Source: Acanthamoeba sp. SK_2022b
Lineage: Eukaryota; Discosea; Longamoebia; Acanthamoebidae
DNA: 23,714 nt
Direction: 5' to 3'
NCBI GenBank assembly: GCA_027943245.1
Contig: JANDJZ010000687.1
Location: 1-23,714 of the forward strand
Shown here: piece after piece, positions 7,716 to 18,350 of the stretch
Layout of the letters: every line of letters starts with the position of its first letter
Position numbering within the stretch: the first letter of the stretch is position 1
Program-made: the position numbers and the translations under genes
The notes under the pieces: model-generated
Databases searched by the model: none
What the model was told of the DNA's origin: nothing
What the model saw: the letters and a program-made list of their open reading frames with translations, nothing else

Positions 7716-10706
7716 ATGGCCACAACAGAGGAATTCGAACTGACCCAAGAGCTCCACTGCGCGCAGATGCTGCAGCGCCAGTTGGACGCCGCCTTGTCCG
7801 GTCTCGAGCAAAAAAAAGTAGAAGTGGAGGTGCAGCTGGATAGGTTAAAGGAGGACGCCGTACGGGCGAAGGAAGACGCCAAACAAAAAGAGGAGGAGCT
7901 GACTCGCGTGAAGGAGCAACTCGACGCACGCGTACGAGAGAAAGAGGACATCGAACAGCGCGTACACGAGCTCGTAGAGCGCCGAGAAGAGCTGCAGAAG
8001 GAGGAAACAAAGTTAAAGGAGACACAGGCCAAGCTGCTCCACAACCTGGCCGTGCTCGAGCGGCGCAAGAACCAAGTAGAGGAGGAGCTTGCGATGCTCG
8101 AAGAGCGACAGGAGTGCCTCGCCGAAGAGAAGAAACGGCTGGAGCAAGAGCTGGCCGAGCTGAGCAACAAGCTTCGAGAGCTACAGCAAGTGGTCGATCA
8201 GCTGCAGAAGGAGATCGAGCAGCTGGAGCAGACCATCAGAGTACTCGAGGAGAAGATCCAGGAGCTACAGCGTATGCTCCAACAACTTGAGGAGCAGCTC
8301 GACAAGCTGGCCGAAGAGCTCAGCACCAAGGAGGAAGAGCTGGACAAGGTGGAGCATGAGATCGCCCTGCTGGACGACGAGATCGTGACACTAGAAGACA
8401 TGATCGCCCTCAAGCAACGAACCAGAGAAGAGCAAGTGAAGTCAAGGAAAAAGGTAACCGCGCTCCAGCTCTACATGTAACAAGCCCGCCTAACCAGTCT
8501 GATGCGGTTGTGCAGGCCAAGGCCGACGTCGTTGCGCACAACAGCGATAAGCAAGGGCTCGAGAAAGAGCACAAGGGACTACAGGGGCAACTCAAGGGGG
8601 CTAAGGAACAACTGCAGAAACACAACAAGACACTGGCAGAGCTCGCCGACAAGCTCATGTCGGTGGGGGAACGCATTGCCAGCCTTGTCCATCAACAGGA
8701 GGACGGGCTGGCCTGCCTCGAGAACACCACCCAGAAGCTGCAAGTGGAGGAGACCAACCGTACCCAGCTGGACGCGACAGTCAAGACCTGCGAGGGCGAG
8801 CTGCAGTCTTTGGGCGACCAACTCCGCCAGGCCCAGGAACAGCACGCCACGACCAAGTCGGAGCTCGCCGCCCTGCACAAGGAGCACCAGGCCGCCGATG
8901 ATTGTGCCAAGAAGGCCTCCGAGTCTCTCAGGAACTGTGAGCGCAGTCACTCCAAGGCGCAGGCTGACGTGAAAGCGCACACAGCCACACTGAACAAGTT
9001 GACCGCAGATCAAGCCGCGCAACAGCAGAGGTTGGGAGTGGCGCAGAATCAGTTCGCGCTGGCCGACACCGAGCTGAGTGCCGCACAGACCGCCGCGCAG
9101 ATTGCCGCATTAGAACTCGAGCAAGCCATCGTCCAGGACCAATTGGCGGCAGCCGCTCTACTCGCAGCAGAGGCGGCCGTCGCCGCGGCGAGCGCAGCGA
9201 TTCCCTACAGTGCGCCAGCCCTTGCCGCCGCCCAGATAGAGTTGACCGCGGCCGTCATCCACAAGAGCGCCACCGCCTCCCGCCTTCTAGCTGCACAGGC
9301 CAAGGACGCCGCGGCCACAGCTCGATTCGCCAAGGCAACCACCAACATGGCCACGGCCGATAGCAACCTCGCCCGCGAGAAGGCCCAGTTGCAGACCAAG
9401 CAAGGCCTGGTCCAGTCCCAAGACCGGAGGCTGCAGCAGGCCAAGAGCGAGCAGCTGAGATGCGAAGCCGAGCTGACGAACTCCAAGAAGGGCAACGAGT
9501 CGGCGAGAAAGGCGGTCGACCAGGCCAAGTCTGCTCTGGAGGAGAAGCAGCAGCTCAAGGACGAGGGCGGTAGGAAGGTCAGCGAACTCAAGCGCCAACA
9601 TGACGAAAAAGGAATGCATGACCAAGCAGGCCAAGGAATCCCTCGCGCAATCGGAGAAGGCGGTGACCGACCTCCACAAGCAGGCCGATGAGCAGAAAGA
9701 AGCGCTCCGCAAGATTAATGGCGAGAAGGAGACCGAGCAGGCCTCTGAGAGGAACCTATCAAGGAAACAGAACGACCAGAAGGCTGTCGTCGAACAGATC
9801 AAGGACACCGTATCCAACCTTCACGAAAAGACCAAGGACATCGACGGCAAGCTGCTCGACGTCCTCAAGAAGAGCGCAGCGGCCGTGCTACGGTTGGAGA
9901 ACCACGAGAAGTCGATCGAGGAGCTAACGTTCCAGATGCGGGGGATCCAAAAGGTACAGCGAGAGAAGCAGCGCCACAGAGAGAGGGCCAAGCGCGAGAA
10001 AGAAGGAAAGGAGCGCGAGATCGATCGGACCAAGGAGGAGATGCGATCGACGGAGCGCGAGATGCGCCAGAAGTCGAGCGAGCTCCAGGGCCTGCGATGC
10101 CAGCTCCGGTCCAAGACCCACAACCTGCTCGCGGCCATGAACAACCACCAACAGGCCAAGACCGATGTCGACAACAAGAAGGCGCAGGTAGCCAGGGTCG
10201 ACCTCCAGCTCAGCTCGATAGGGGCGAGGACGCGAAAGTTGGACCGCGAGAAGGACAAGCTCAACAAGGCCATCGCCGGGGTAGAGGACCAAGCGAGAGA
10301 GGCGAAGTCGCAGCTGGCCAGCGTCGCTGAGGGTCTCAGGACCACACACGCCGACCTGACCCGCCAACAGCGAGACCTGGACCGTGCCACTGCTGATGCT
10401 CAGAAGGTCGAGGCGGAGTGGCTGAAAAGCCAGCAGAACCTCCAAGCATCGAAGAAAGTACTCGCCCAGATCGAAAGCAAGAGCGGCAAAGCCCGAGAGG
10501 AACTCACGATGGTGGCCACCAACATCGAGACGAACCGGGCGGAGGCCAAGGCGCACGTCACCAACATTCGAGGGCTCAACAGAACGCTCGCCCAGCTACA
10601 CTTGCAGTCGGAGGGCAACGGCTACCAGGACCTAGGAAAACAACAGCATCTCGAAGATGTCCTCCCACAAAAGCCCTTAGAGACGCCGGTGAGACACAAC
10701 TACTGA
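7716..10706 (+). CDS. Long coiled-coil protein, frame broken near 9611
   Basis: Exon 1 is 7716-8453 and exon 2 begins at 8516; the 62-nt intron (GTAACC donor, TGCAG acceptor) is phase 0 on both sides. Exon 1 encodes 246 residues of nearly continuous heptad coiled coil, rich in Glu, Lys, Leu and Gln. Exon 2 continues as coiled coil, with an Ala-rich section and a proline turn near 9205. At about 9602-9612 the coiled-coil pattern jumps from one frame to another. Skipping one base after the A5 run restores a continuous coil to the stop at 10706, for a total of about 975 residues. The resemblance to SMC, myosin-tail or golgin rods is only compositional; no head domain or ATPase motif is present. 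The break may be a sequencing error, a true mutation or a frameshift site; the second frame has its own ATG at 9600. The ATG at 7716 gives the first good start in frame. Confidence 0.75.
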
Positions 10707-10725
10707 ACCAGGCTACTGATCTGCA

Positions 10726-10731
10726 AATAAA
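10726..10731 (+). terminator. Putative polyadenylation signal AATAAA
   Basis: AATAAA lies 20 nt after the stop of the coiled-coil gene, within a short AT-richer stretch. Confidence 0.4.
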
Positions 10732-10939
10732 TTGGCGCATAAAACTCGTCACACGTAGGGGTGTCACACGTCGACACTATTCCCGGTAGTCGGGGATGCA
10801 GGAATGTAACCTTGCAGCCAAAGAGCGTTGAATGTGTTACAGTTGATGTGGTGATATAGGTTGCTGAGCAGCGGTTGAGCATATCATAGGAGAAGAGAAA
10901 GTCACCCTGCCACCCACCAATCCACCAGTATCGACAGGC
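10732..10939 (+). promoter_or_regulatory. Intergenic region upstream of the AAA+ gene
   Basis: About 210 nt between two genes on the same strand. It is AT-richer around 10840-10890. It presumably holds the promoter of the AAA+ gene; no discrete element is claimed. Confidence 0.3.
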
Positions 10940-13900
10940 ATGAGCGCCAAGGCTAACCGCGAGGCCCTTGAGTTTCTTCTCCTTCGCTCGTCCTACGATG
11001 CGATCAAGGCCGCTGTGGCCGAGCGGCAAGATGTCGAAGAGTTTCTTGCACAGCGGTGGTCCTGCACCATATTGCATTCGGTCTTCTCCCTGTACAGCAG
11101 CGCCTTCGCTGGCTACGCCAACCCCGATGCCAACTTCGAGGCCGTTTCGCGCCAGGTGCCCAAAGTAAAGGACAGCATCTTCCTCCTTCCTACACGTACC
11201 GTCTCTCTCCTCTTCGTTCTTTTTGCACCCTTAATTTTTAGTAACAACTTGTGTCTCTCCTCCGCCCAAAGCAACCTCGTCGCCGGTTGCGGCGTCCACG
11301 GTCTCTCCCTCTCCGGTTCAGCTGATCGCACATGTGGAGTGCGTCATCGAGTTCTACGACGAGCGCGCGGCCGACCTGGCTGCCGAGCTGCAGCTCGTCC
11401 CAGAGGGCGGCACCAGCCTCGTGGAACTCTTCACCCGCAAGACACTACATCCGCACAAGGTTGTGCGCATGTTCGGCCCACAGCGTGACTACAACCTCCT
11501 TTCGCCCATCCTCGTCAACGACGAGTACGGGGACTGGAAGTTCGACCTCGCCTTCGACGTGCTCTCGGTGAGACTGGCCCTCCCTGACGGGGCCTCGTTC
11601 CCCCGCGAGTGGCGCCTGGACGCCACCGCGGCCATCAGCGTGAGCTCCCGGTTCGTCCATGCCAGCGAGCAGCGATGCGGACACAACTCGGCCGACCACC
11701 GAGACGACGGTTCGATCGAGGGCTGGCTGGGGTGGATCGCGGACAAGTACAACCGCAAGGACAAGGTGGCCAAGTGGCTGGCCCATCTCCGCGAGCAGGA
11801 CGTGCAGTCGATCGAGGACCTCCACTGCTGGCAAGACGCCGACTGGGACCGCTTCAGCCAGTTCAGCATCCAGGGCAAGCTCATCATCAAGCAGGAGCTC
11901 AAGGATATGCGACACTCGGCCGGCAACAACTGCGCGCCGGCGCATGAGTCCACCAAGGCCGATTCCGAGCTCCTGGCCGACGTGCACAAGGTGCGACGCC
12001 TTTTCTACTACAAGGCGGGCCGCATCGACGAGCTGGGCTTTCTGGACAAGGTCGCGGTGGAGAGAACGTTCGAGGAGATGGCCGAGGTCTACAAGGGCCC
12101 GGCCGTACTCGCGCAGCTCAAGGAGTTTTATCTGAAGCTCACCCTCCCCAAGACGGCCCATGTGCTCGTCAACCGCGGCGTCCTCCTCCATGGCCCCCCG
12201 GGGACGGGCAAGACCCAGATCTCCGATGTCCTTCCGAAGAAGCTCGGCCTTACCCCGGTCGTGCATCCCCTCGTGGCGGCAGAGGTACACGTAGGACAAG
12301 AAACACACACACACACACACACGCACACGCACACGCACACGCACACGCACACGCACACGCACACGCACACGCACACGCACACGCACACGCACACGCACAC
12401 GCACACGCACACGCACACACAACGGTGACAAGGATGCATGGATGTCGCCACTAGGTCAATCGAAGCTTAGTGGGCCAGACAGAGAAGCTATTGCTGGATC
12501 TGTGCAACCGCGCACGGCGTGTTCCTCACCTGCTGGCGTGCATCGCGATCGACGAGATCGACGCCCTTGCGCCTAAGCGCGACGACAAGAGCTCCCAGCA
12601 CAAGGTCGACGCTCTCAGCGTGCTCCTGGCTCTGGTGGGTGGGATCAAGGACGTGCCCAACCTGGTGTTCATTGCGTCGACCAACCGCCTGCATATGATG
12701 GACGAGGCCTTCAAGCGCCGCCTCTCGGGCCACTACTTCGTGGGGCGACCGGGGCCCCAGGCGCGCCGAGAGCTGCTGCTGCGAACCAACCTCCGCCACG
12801 ACGAATGGCTGAAACGCGAGCGCGGAGCAGTGGCCGTGCGGGATCCGGCGTTCGTGACGCCCGAACAGCTGGACATGCTCGTTCTGATCACTACCAACTT
12901 CTCCGGCGCGGCGCTCGTCGAGCTGGTGTCTAAGCTCGTGAGCACGGCGATCCTGTACGACCGCACCGAGTACACGCACCAGCAGCTGATCGAGGCTGCG
13001 ACGCTCACCAGCAAGCAGTTCAGCATACTCCTGGGCAACTACTCGCTACCGGAGCTGTGCAGCGACCCTCGCGCGGTATGATCACCACAACATGTTGCTT
13101 ATACGCCACAGTGTTGCCCTGCTCACGTCACACGCTCCTCTATCGGCTTGGTCGCCACAGATTACGCCGAATTCGACCGCGACTGTCGTCAGCGAGTACG
13201 GCGGTCCACAGGGCGCCTACGACGGGCGGATGCTGATCGACCTCGCCACCACGTTCTTCCAGATGGCGTCCAAAGGCGAAGACCTCTACCTGCTCCATCA
13301 CAACCGGCGGTGCGACTCGGCCGCCGAGGTATCTCATTCACTCGTGGCAGGCGCTCTCTACTCGCTACCACACACACACTCACTCTCTCTCATATGCACA
13401 TACACTGATGGCGTTCACCAGGTGCTCCCCATGCTGCTCAAGTGGGCGATGGAGAGGCAAGTGGAGTACCTGCAGCTGCTCGACCTGGACCTGCTCCTCT
13501 CCAACTCGGCGTTCGACGAGCAGAAGACGCTCGAGGTGCTGACGGAGAAGGTCGAGGAGGGCCGCCGCTACGGCAAGGCCATGGTGGTGGTCGACATGGA
13601 CAGCCTGGTGATGGTCAACGCCAACGAGAACGTCTCCAACATGGGCCCTTCTACCGGCTTCTCGCTGGTCAACGCCAAGCTGTTCAACTTCGCCGTGGAG
13701 AAGGCGCGAGCCGCCGCCGCCTCGTTTCGGCCCGCGGAGACCGGGGGCGAGGAGATGTGGTTCGCGCTCGTGTGCAAGCACCCGTTCCTGGTCGGCCAGG
13801 TGAAGAAGAGCCTGTCGTGGCTCATGACGCGCGACGAGGCCCGCAAGTACGCCGAGGAGGAGAAGCTGAAGAACACCGAGCTCCGATGTCTCCGGTGCGA

Positions 13901-14201
13901 CCAGCCCTACTTCGAGGCCGAGAACAAGATCGACTCGTGCGGGTACCACGACGGGCGCTTCCCGGGCGCGTTCTACGACGCCGGCGTGGACCACTCGGTG
14001 CGCCGCCTGATCGACGCCGACGAGGTGAGGGAGCACCGGCTCCTCGCGCTCGAGGCCACGCGCGAGAAGCTGCGCCACGTGTGCTGCAGCCTCGGCTACG
14101 GCACGCAGTGCGCGCACGGCAAGAAGAGGCACACGGCCGACGCGCGCGTCGTCAACCGAGAGGTCGCGCGCATGGTTGGACTGATGGCGGGCCACCTTTG
14201 A
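10940..14201 (+). CDS. AAA+ ATPase with SAM-like and CHORD-like regions
   Basis: The five-exon model is 10940-11164, 11322-12284, 12455-13075, 13161-13328 and 13422-14201, all phase 0, about 918 residues. Residues 215-270 resemble a SAM domain. The AAA+ core follows: Walker A GPPGTGKT (366-373), then VGQTEK (402-407), Walker B AIDEIDAL (D429, E430), a sensor-1 region FIASTNR, and an arginine-finger-like FKRRLSG. Intron 2 falls inside the ATPase core and its removal restores the standard spacing between Walker A and VGQTEK. Exons 4-5 may hold a second, degenerate AAA-like region (VVVDMDSLVMVN) without a Walker A. The C-terminal 105 residues start with CLRC (from residue 815) and contain SCGYHDG, VCCSLG and CAHGKKRH, a Cys/His order like zinc-binding CHORD domains. 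Family AAA+ proteins remodel protein complexes with ATP; the substrate is unknown. The start of exon 2 could be earlier, since a Ser/Pro-rich frame is open upstream. Confidence 0.8.
12285..12454 (+). repeat. Intron with CACACG hexamer array
   Basis: This intron of the AAA+ gene has a GTACAC donor and a CCACTAG acceptor. About 12301-12420 is a CA run that turns into a nearly perfect array of roughly 16 GCACAC hexamers. The intron is not a multiple of three and protein homology requires its removal. Confidence 0.8.
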
Positions 14202-14426
14202 AGGGCACTGGCGTGGGTGGACGATGATGATAGCCTATCATCCAGTTGAAGTGGCCATGGCACAACCCTCCCCCCCCCGTTCTACGGGGCCACCCACGGG
14301 TGCAAGAAAGGTGCTTTCCAGCAGTTGAAGGGAAAGGTGGCCGCGCCACGTGGCCGCCAAGTACAACAGAAGACATGACAGATGGGGGGGAGGGGGAGAG
14401 GAAAGAGAGGGGGGGGCTCTCCCGCA
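14202..14426. other. Convergent 3' region with short palindrome
   Basis: These 225 nt separate the stop of the AAA+ gene from the stop of aconitase. GATGATAG at 14226-14233 is followed, after one base, by its complement at 14235-14242. C- and G-homopolymer runs lie at about 14269 and 14383-14417. No gene is visible. Confidence 0.45.
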
Positions 14427-15390
14427 TTACTGGGCGGAGGCACGCTGCTTGCCCATGAGGTTGAGGGCCGAGCCGGCCTTCCACCAGGCGATCTGGCCCT
14501 CGTTGAGCGTGTGGTTGGCCACCACGTCGAAGGCCTTGCCCTCCTTCGGCGTCACCCTGAGCGTAACGGGCTGCGCTCACACACGAGGGCAAGATGAGCG
14601 AGACGAACGGAAAGGAGAGAGTAAGAGAGAGAGAGAGAGAGTAAGAGAGAGGGTGAGAGGGTGAGAGGGGGGGGTCACCTTGCCGGGGGCGAGGTCCTTG
14701 AGGCCGAGGACGGTGACGCGGTCGTTGCCCGTGATGCGGTCGTAGTCGGCGGGGTTGGCGAAGGTGAGGGGGAGGATTCCCTGCTTCTTCAGGTTGGTCT
14801 CGTGGATGCGCGCGAAGCTGCGCACCACCACGGCCTTGCCTCCCAGGTACCTCGGCTGCGAACACACATTCGAGTGAGCCACGCACGAAATGGAGGGGGG
14901 GGGGCTGATTGGCGCGCGCGCGCGCGCCGGCGAAGGGGGGATGGGGGGAGTACCTCGATGGCGGCGTGTTCGCGGCTGCTGCCCTCGCCGTAGTTCTCGT
15001 CGCCGATGACGATCCAGGGCACGCCGGCCTTCTTGTAGGCGCGGGCGACGTCGGGAACGGCGCCAAACTCGCCGGTGAGCTGGTTCTGCACGCTGTTGGC
15101 CTTGTTGTTCTCGGCGTTGATGGCCCCGATGAACATGTTGTTGGAGATGTTGTCGATGTGTCCGCGGTACTTGAGCCAGGGCCCGGCCATGGAGATGTGG
15201 TCCGTCGTGCACTTGCCCTTGGCCTTGATCAGGACCGGCATGTTCTCGATCGCGTCGGCTCCGTTCCACTCATCGAACTTGGGCAGCAGCTGCAGGCGTT
15301 GGCTGTGCACACACCACCACACACACAGGGTCAGTCTCTCTCTCTCTCTCTCTGCGCGCGCACGCACGCACACACAACACACACAACACA

Positions 15391-15456
<66 letters not shown>

Positions 15457-15697
15457 CACGAGAGAGAGGGTGGAGGCACCTGCTGGGGTCGACGACGACG
15501 TTGACCTTGCTGCCGTCGGCAGCGGGGGGCTGGTAGGTGTCCTCGCCGGCATCGAAGCCGCGGGCGGGGAGCTCGTCGCCATAGGGGCTCTTGAGCTTGA
15601 ACTGCTTCCCGTCGGCGCCGGTGAGGGCGTCGGTGAGCGGGTTGAAGGTGAGGTCTCCGGCCAGGGACATGGCCGTCACGATCTACTCCCCGGCAAA

Positions 15698-15766
<69 letters not shown>

Positions 15767-18014
15767 CAGCGATGTTGCGTGAGTGAGTCGTTGGCGGGGG
15801 AGGAGAGGAGAGAGGAGAGAGGAGAGGGGAGAGGAGAAGGGGGCACCTCGGGGGAGGAGACAAAGGCGTGGGTCTGGGGGTTGGCGTCGTTGCGGCCGGT
15901 GAAGTTGCGGTTGTAGGAGGTGATGATGGAGTTCTTGTCGCCCTTCTTGATGTCGTCGCGCTTCCACTGGCCGATGCAGGGCCCGCAGGCGTTGGCGAGG
16001 ACGGTGCCCCCCACCTTGTGGAAGGTGTCGATGATGCCGTCGCGCGCGATGGTGGCGCGGATCTGCTCCGAGCCGGGGGTGATGATGAACCCGCTCTTGG
16101 CCTTGACGCCGTGGTCGAGGGCCTGCTGCACGATCGACGCCGAGCGGGACATGTCCTCGTACGACGAGTTGGTGCAGCTGCCGATCAGGCCCTGCGTGAG
16201 CTTCTCGGGCCAGTTGTTCTTCTTCACCGTCTCGGCGAACTTGGAGAGCGGGGTGGCCAGGTCGGGCGTGAAGGGGCCGTTGACGTGCGGCTCCAGCTCG
16301 CTCAGGTTGATCTCGATCACCTCGTCGTAGAGCTTGTTCTGCAGGTCCTCGCAGCCTGCACGCCGCCACCCACAGTGATCGGTCAGCCACACCCCGCGGG
16401 TGATTGGTGGTTGGTTGGTTGATTGATTGATTAGTGGTTGGGTGATTGATTGGTGGTTGGTTGATTGATTGATTGGTGGTTGGTTGGTTGGTTGGTTGGT
16501 TGGTTGGGAGAGGTTACCGGGATCGGCGACCAGGTGGTCCTTGAACGACTCGGCGGCGGCGGCGATGTCCGCGCGGCTGGTGGCCTTGAGGTAGGCCGAC
16601 ATGCGGTGGTTGAAGGGGAACAGCGAGGTGGTGGCTCCGATCTCGGCGCCCATGTTGCAGATGGTCGCCATGCCTTTTGGTTCAGTGAAGTGAGAGGAGG
16701 GGGGGGGGCGCCGTCAGTGCTACGCTGGAGGAGGCGGAGAGGAGAAAGAGGGGGGAGGGGGGCAGGGGAGAGGCACCGGTGCAGGAGATGGAGTCGAGGC
16801 CGGGGCCAAAGTACTCGACGATGTAGCCGGTGCCGCCCTTGACGGTCAGGATGCCGGCCAGCTTGAGGATGACGTCCTTGGGGGCAGTCCAGCCCGACAG
16901 CGCGCCGGTGAGCTTGACGCCGAGGATCTTGGGCGCCTTCAGCTCCCACGGGATGTCGGCCATCACGTCCACCGCGTCGGCGCCGCCCACGCCTTACACC
17001 GCGCGCGCGCCAGCCAGCCAGCCCCCACCCAGCAGTTGCGCTTTGTCAGCGAGGCGGGCGGCAACACGCGCACGCGATTTGGGGGGGGCTAGGCGGCTAT
17101 GGCGCAAGGGGGGAGGGGGGGGTACCGATGGCAACCATGCCCAGACCGCCGGCGTTGGGGGTGTGGCTGTCCGTGCCGATCATGAGGCCGCCGGGGAAGG
17201 CGTAGTTCTCGAGCACGATCTGATGGATGATGCCGCTGCCGGGCTTCCAGAAGCCGATGCCGTACTTGTTGGAGGAGCTGGCAAGGAAATCATAGACCTC
17301 CTTGTTGATGTCCTTGGCGTTCTTCAAGTCCTGAGTGCCGCCCACGTGGGCCTCGATGAGGTGATCGCAGTGGATGGTGGTGGGCACGGCCACCTTGGGC
17401 AGGCCCGCCGTCATGAATTGCAGCACGGCCATCTGGGCCGTGGCGTCCTGCATGGCCACGCGATCGGGCCTCAGCTTGAGGTAGGTCTTGCCCCTCACCA
17501 CCTCTGGGAGGACACGCGCCAACCAAGTAGAAGTTCAGCGAGTGGCTCTCGCTTGCCAAATCGCTTTGGGGGGGGGGTATACTCACCCTGCTTGGTGTCA
17601 TCGAGATGGCTGTAGAGGATTTTCTCTGTAAGGGAGATGTGAGCCGGGCAACATTGTAGCGCGCATCAGTTGTGGGGGGAAGAGCAAAAGCTGCGTACCG
17701 GCGAGAGTAAGAGGGCGATCGAGCCTCTTGCGGACATCGCTCAGCTTGGTCCTCATCTTCTCGTAGGGCAGCGTGCTGCCAGGCTCCAGGCGCGAAAGGG
17801 CGGCATAGTTCCGCTCACCCAGGGCCGACCTAACGGAGGAGGGGAGCACCTGCACGGCCCCATCGCGTTAGTTGAAGCCGTTGATCTTCACCACCAAATG
17901 TTCCTCAAAAAGTAGAAAGTAGAAACTCTCGAATCGATCCGAGAGCAATCCTGCGGGGTGTGGGCGCACCCTGGAGCAGGGGGCAACAGTGGAGGCTCTC
18001 TTGAGCGACTGCAT
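14427..18014 (-). CDS. ACO2: Aconitate hydratase, mitochondrial
   Basis: Aconitase converts citrate to isocitrate through cis-aconitate in the TCA cycle, using a [4Fe-4S] cluster. Eleven exons join in phase: 18014-17970, 17849-17699, 17625-17587, 17503-17126, 16992-16777, 16673-16518, 16355-15847, 15682-15480, 15302-14954, 14855-14679 and 14570-14427, giving 788 residues, the usual size of mitochondrial aconitase. Landmarks: [39 protein letters not shown], the cluster cysteines in [12 protein letters not shown] and [30 protein letters not shown] and [10 protein letters not shown]. The first exon plus the start of exon 2 encodes [15 protein letters not shown] and further Arg/Ser-rich residues without acids, a good mitochondrial presequence. 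The sequence follows the mitochondrial, not the cytosolic IRP1-like, type. All key residues are present and I see no break. Several introns carry CA or GATT/TTGG repeats. Confidence 0.97.
14622..14660 (+). repeat. GA-rich simple repeat in aconitase intron
   Basis: Runs of GAGAGA and AGAGGGTG occur inside the last aconitase intron (14571-14678). Confidence 0.7.
15392..15455 (+). repeat. (CA)n microsatellite in aconitase intron
   Basis: About 32 perfect CA units lie inside the intron 15303-15479. On the coding (minus) strand this reads (TG)n. A GA/TC run at about 15331-15353 lies in the same intron. Confidence 0.95.
15699..15764 (+). repeat. (CA)n microsatellite in aconitase intron
   Basis: About 33 perfect CA units lie inside the intron 15683-15846. 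The same intron also has a GGAGAGA-rich stretch at about 15800-15838. Confidence 0.95.
16403..16507 (+). repeat. TTGG/TTGATTG degenerate repeat in aconitase intron
   Basis: Tandem, slightly diverged units of TTGG, TTGATTGA and TGGTGG fill most of the intron 16356-16517. Confidence 0.85.
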
Positions 18015-18350
18015 GATGTGTGTGCGTTTGCTTCAAAAACAAAAACACAAAAGCAGGGCGACACCCCACGAAGTTGTTCGCTCGGTTGGCCTGCGAGGAA
18101 AAAACGGGAAACCCACAAAAAACCGGTGCCGCTGCGGCCGCGTGACGGCGGTTAGGAACTCGTCACGTCCCGCCAGCCCCACGCGGACAACAACACTGGG
18201 CCACCCTCCTCCTGGACGCGTCGGCCATCGTGCGATGCCGATGAGAACAAGTCCATTTTTTATTTGTGTACACAAAGGAACAAAACGGAGTATTTTCGAA
18301 CTAATTTTTTTAAATATATTAGAAAATAAAAAACGCACAAATTCGGAAGG
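18015..18350. promoter_or_regulatory. Divergent promoter region, aconitase / RNA methyltransferase
   Basis: These 336 nt separate the start codons of aconitase (minus) and the SpoU-family gene (plus), so both promoters should lie here. The half next to the methyltransferase is strikingly AT-rich (18250-18335). It includes TTAAATATATTAG around 18308-18320, a possible TATA-like element about 35 nt before the ATG. No small gene is supported in the gap. Confidence 0.5.

Noticed and set aside
11445..12431. Minus-strand frame with long Val-Arg repeats, opposite the AAA+ gene
   Set aside because: It is the translation of the CACACG array plus the antisense of a conserved exon.
13380..14195. Long minus-strand frame of 271 codons
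   Set aside because: It mirrors the conserved AAA+ last exon; a high-GC3 gene produces an open antisense frame.
15331..15863. Frames with long Cys-Val or Thr-His repeats
   Set aside because: They are translations of (CA)n arrays inside aconitase introns.
16403..16507. Tandem repeats that might be a CRISPR or telomere array
   Set aside because: The units are 4-8 nt, diverged, without spacers, and sit inside an aconitase intron.
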